Source: an uncultured Coprococcus sp. (GTDB lineage: Bacteria; Bacillota; Clostridia; Lachnospirales; Lachnospiraceae). From it: a stretch of 9,180 nt of DNA. Positions 7,058 to 9,180 of this stretch are shown piece after piece. The stretch's first letter is position 1. Every line of letters starts with the position of its first letter. Both the position numbers and the translations under genes were made by a program. The notes beneath the pieces were generated by a model. That model saw only the letters and a list, made by a program, of their open reading frames with translations. It was not told the DNA's origin and did not search any database. The stretch lies in assembly GCA_900557435.1 (NCBI GenBank), contig USSH01000079.1, positions 1 to 9,180 on the forward strand. The letters run 5' to 3'.

Positions 7058-8476
7058 TTATATTGTACCGTGCTTTTTGTATGGTCTGTCCTCACTCTTT
7101 GAAAAAAGCATGTCGAACGCTGCGATAACTCTCTTTCTTGTAGCATCTGGCTCGATGATATCATCAACGTAACCTCTCTTAGCTGCTGAAAGCGCTCCAG
7201 AAAGAGCCTCTGTATACTCAGCCTTCTTATCCTTTATATAACCAGCCTTGTCATCTGCAGCTGCAATCTCATCTTCGTACATGATCTTGACAGCCATCTC
7301 AGGATCCATTGTTCCGATCACTGAGTTTGGCCATGCATATACCATATCAGCACCGATTGCCTTTGAACACATTGCTGTGTAAGCTGTACCATACGCCTTG
7401 TCAAGCATAACAGTTACCTTTGGCACTGTTGCGTTGGCATAAGCGTAAGTAAGCTTTGCGACAGCCTTTGAGATGGTCTTCTCTTCCTTTACTGTAGCCT
7501 CAAATCCCTTGATATTCACAAGTGTGAGTACAGGTATATTGAATGCATCACAGAACTTTACAAAATCCTCAGCCTTGTATGCACCTGCAGTTGTCATAAC
7601 ATCCTTCTGGTTTCCTACCACACCTACAGTCTCACCATTTAATCTTATAAATGATGTAACAACGTCCTGAGCGAAATCTTTCTTAACTTCAAATACGAAT
7701 TCATCATCTGTGATATCTGCTATCACAGCCTTTACATCATCTGCCTTTGAAGCAAGATCAGGGATGATTCTATTTACATCATCCTCACAGACCGCTCCGT
7801 CACCATCATCCTCGTTGTTAGCTGGAAGAAGCCCTACAAGAGTTCTGACAGCACCGAGAACCTCTGACTCTGTATCATATACTGCATCAACATTTGCTGT
7901 GTTTTCAGCAACATACTCAGCAGCTGCTGTGTCGAGCTTCTCTGTACGGTTCTCATCCAGTGTATTAGGACTGTTAACAAAAAGCTTTGAACCTTCCTTT
8001 GTCATGAATGTGAAATCTGTAAGATTTGGAATGATTGCTGCACCACCACCACAAGTACCAAATACTGCTGTGATCTGTGGAATCACACCTGATGCAAGTG
8101 TCTGCTTGAGATAAACCTCACCAAATGCATTGAGAGCGTCTGTTGCCTCCTGAAGTCTGAGTCCTGCGCAATCGATCAGCCCGATCACCGGTGCACCCAT
8201 CTTCATAGCCATATCGTAAAGGTTTGCTATCTTCTTTGCATGCATCTCGCCGATCGCACCATTTAAAACAGTAGCGTCCTGGCTGTATACGTATACCAGA
8301 TTTCCATCGATCACTCCATATCCGGTGATAACACCATCTGCTGGAGTTTCTTTTTCCTGCATGTTAAAATCAGTTGTTCTTGCTGTTACAGCTCCACCGA
8401 TTTCAACAAAACTGCCTGCATCAAGTAAACTGTTGATTCTCTTACCTGCTGCATTGTCTGCTGCCATGTTGCCCAT
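7058..8476 (-). CDS. Acyl-CoA carboxyltransferase-family subunit (MmdA/PccB-like, divergent)
   Basis: Crotonase-fold carboxyltransferase with two related halves, 472 residues against about 510–520 for MmdA/PccB; the shortfall is at the N-terminus. The N half has DGVITGYGVIDG (47–58), IDCAGLRLQE (101–110) where the family usually has NDSGGARIQE, and the oxyanion-hole region GTCGGGAAIIPNLTDF (140–155). The C half has VGVVGNQ (284–290), KAYGTAYTAMCSKAIGADMVYAWP (360–383) and the end motif RGYVDDIIEP (434–443). ATG 8476 has GGAGGG seven bases upstream; a second in-frame ATG at 8467 is less well placed. As first gene of the operon with the gamma, biotin, beta and alpha-type genes, it should move a carboxyl group between a CoA thioester and biotin. 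Methylmalonyl-CoA/propionyl-CoA or malonyl-CoA/acetyl-CoA are plausible, but the substrate is not readable. Any native promoter would lie beyond the junction just upstream. Confidence 0.88.
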   Translation of the reverse strand: MGNMAADNAAGKRINSLLDAGSFVEIGGAVTARTTDFNMQEKETPADGVITGYGVIDGNLVYVYSQDATVLNGAIGEMHAKKIANLYDMAMKMGAPVIGLIDCAGLRLQEATDALNAFGEVYLKQTLASGVIPQITAVFGTCGGGAAIIPNLTDFTFMTKEGSKLFVNSPNTLDENRTEKLDTAAAEYVAENTANVDAVYDTESEVLGAVRTLVGLLPANNEDDGDGAVCEDDVNRIIPDLASKADDVKAVIADITDDEFVFEVKKDFAQDVVTSFIRLNGETVGVVGNQKDVMTTAGAYKAEDFVKFCDAFNIPVLTLVNIKGFEATVKEEKTISKAVAKLTYAYANATVPKVTVMLDKAYGTAYTAMCSKAIGADMVYAWPNSVIGTMDPEMAVKIMYEDEIAAADDKAGYIKDKKAEYTEALSGALSAAKRGYVDDIIEPDATRKRVIAAFDMLFSKSEDRPYKKHGTI

Positions 8477-8511
8477 AGTCTAGCCCTCCATTTTCATTAT
8501 TTCAAATTGGG
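8477..8511. other. Junction between flagellar and decarboxylase sequence
   Basis: Reading on the minus strand, sequence compatible with flhB ends at or just after 8509 (codons for KTEKP). The ribosome binding site of the carboxyltransferase gene starts near 8490, so the breakpoint is in between. CpG frequency changes across it: I count about 40 CpG in 8581–9180 and about 16 in 7921–8460. No insertion-sequence ends or target duplication are visible. An assembly chimera, a deletion fusion and a transfer boundary all fit. Confidence 0.6.
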
Positions 8512-8541
8512 TTTTTCTGTTTTTCCATCCTTGTCTCCCAT
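8497..8541 (-). pseudogene. flhB: 5' stub of flhB (flagellar export switch protein), broken after about 11 codons
   Basis: Twenty-one bases after the fliR stop there is an ATG at 8541 with AGGTGA eight bases upstream. The frame reads MGDKDGKTEKPNLK and then stops. The start resembles the FlhB N-terminus, which typically has KTEKPTPKK or KTEKATPKK near residue 5–15, and flhB is the usual gene after fliR in Firmicutes. The match stops at KTEKP, and the rest of the roughly 350-residue protein is absent. A chance 14-codon frame is possible, but position, ribosome binding site and motif together make that unlikely. Confidence 0.65.
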
Positions 8542-8562
8542 ATCACTTCTCACCTGCCTCTC

Positions 8563-9180
8563 CTAAGCGATTGATTTGATAAAGTCGGCCATATTTTGAA
8601 TCATCTCTGAAAAGTTGCCTGCCAAAAAATCGACCATGTTCGGCAAAACCAGCATGCAGATAATAAAACTGACTGTCGTCTTCACGTTCAACGACAGCAT
8701 CAAAACGTTCAGCTGCGGAATCGAACGCGATAAAATTCCAAGCACGATATCGATTACGAGAATCGAAATAATGATCGGTGCTCCCATGTTGAAGGCCATC
8801 TCAAACGTCTTGGCAAACAGCTTGACGATTCCTCCGATCGATTCGTCCGTCAAAGTCGGATATCCGAGACTGACGATGTCAAACGATGTCATCAGACCTC
8901 TGATCATCTGCCTGTACAACCCGCTGGCAAAAAAGACCATGATTGCAAGCCAATAGTACATTTTGCCAAATTGCGAGGTTGATGACTGCATCGTCGGATC
9001 GTATGCCTGCGCCATGATGAAACCGTCCTGAAAATCAATGAACTGGCCCGTAATCATGACCCCGAAAAAAACCAGTCGGCATAAATACCCCATCGCCAAG
9101 CCAAAAATCGTTTCCTTGACTGCCATCAAAATGAAGACGGCCAAGGCAACTTCTTCTTCAAAGGCTGCTGCAAGCGAAAA
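8563..9180 (-). CDS. fliR: FliR, flagellar type III export gate membrane protein (5' end outside window)
   Basis: Component of the FliP–FliQ–FliR export gate of the flagellar secretion system in the cytoplasmic membrane. The open frame continues to the window edge, giving 205 residues plus stop; family members have about 255–260, so roughly 50 N-terminal residues are missing. The part seen has the conserved VKETIFGLAMGYL span, GQFIDFQDGFIMAQAYDP (the family GxxIDxQxGFxMAxxxDP motif), the FGKMYYWLAIMVFFA span, and the C-terminal pair of membrane segments around GAPIIISILVIDIVLGILSR and TVSFIICMLVLPNM. An internal TTG or ATG near 9144 is not the real start, because family-like sequence continues upstream of it. 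It is CpG-richer than the genes downstream, and its expected partners fliP and fliQ would lie to the right. The FliR call is secure; whether it belongs to the same genome as the rest is uncertain. Confidence 0.92.
   Translation of the reverse strand, partial: FSLAAAFEEEVALAVFILMAVKETIFGLAMGYLCRLVFFGVMITGQFIDFQDGFIMAQAYDPTMQSSTSQFGKMYYWLAIMVFFASGLYRQMIRGLMTSFDIVSLGYPTLTDESIGGIVKLFAKTFEMAFNMGAPIIISILVIDIVLGILSRSIPQLNVLMLSLNVKTTVSFIICMLVLPNMVDFLAGNFSEMIQNMADFIKSIA

Noticed and set aside
7710..8114. Open frame of 134 codons on the plus strand inside the carboxyltransferase gene
   Set aside because: Low-complexity Ser/Ala/Thr-rich shadow of the real minus-strand gene; no family resemblance.
8447..8476. 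N-terminus of the carboxyltransferase cut off by the junction
   Set aside because: The gene has its own well-spaced GGAGGG site and the first family-like residues follow soon after the start, so the short N-terminus seems native.
9142..9144. TTG start for fliR
   Set aside because: FliR-like hydrophobic sequence continues in frame upstream to the window edge, so this is an internal leucine codon.

Overview
The window reads as a piece of an anaerobic, low-to-mid GC Firmicute genome, most likely a Lachnospiraceae-type gut Clostridium relative (inference). The reasons are a flavoprotein–cmk–ispH cluster whose IspH runs on into an S1-type linker, strong AGGAGG ribosome binding sites before nearly every gene, and a sodium-pump biotin decarboxylase operon with separate small subunits. 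Every gene supported here lies on the minus strand, so transcription runs from high to low coordinates. There is no RNA gene, CRISPR array, insertion sequence or phage gene, and no gene-free stretch over 300 bases.

Right end (about 8512–9180): the 3' two thirds of fliR (flagellar type III export gate), followed at the normal spacing by a ribosome binding site and the first codons of what looks like flhB. That reading frame breaks after about 11 codons and stops at 14. Sequence on the fliR side is much richer in CpG than the genes to its left. This is a junction: either a chimeric contig or a real rearrangement that placed a metabolic operon behind a broken flagellar operon.

Middle (3043–8476): a tightly spaced five-gene operon, in transcription order: an acyl-CoA-type carboxyltransferase with divergent motifs; a gamma-like subunit fused to a lipoprotein domain; a biotin carrier protein; the OadB-type Na+-translocating membrane subunit; and an oxaloacetate decarboxylase alpha/pyruvate carboxylase B-type carboxyltransferase lacking its own biotin domain. 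Two different carboxyltransferases thus share one carrier and one pump. This suggests a membrane-bound, Na+-coupled enzyme able to move carboxyl groups between a CoA ester and pyruvate/oxaloacetate (inference). A hairpin typical of a terminator and a second dyad close the operon at 2957–3024.

Left end (1–2921): a second cluster with an HI0933-family FAD protein, cytidylate kinase (cmk), and ispH, which leaves the window still open and heading into a predicted ribosomal S1-like C-terminal half. This is ordinary core-genome content in Clostridia.

No wholly new system is evident. The points most worth a second look are the fliR/flhB junction and the dual-carboxyltransferase sodium pump operon.
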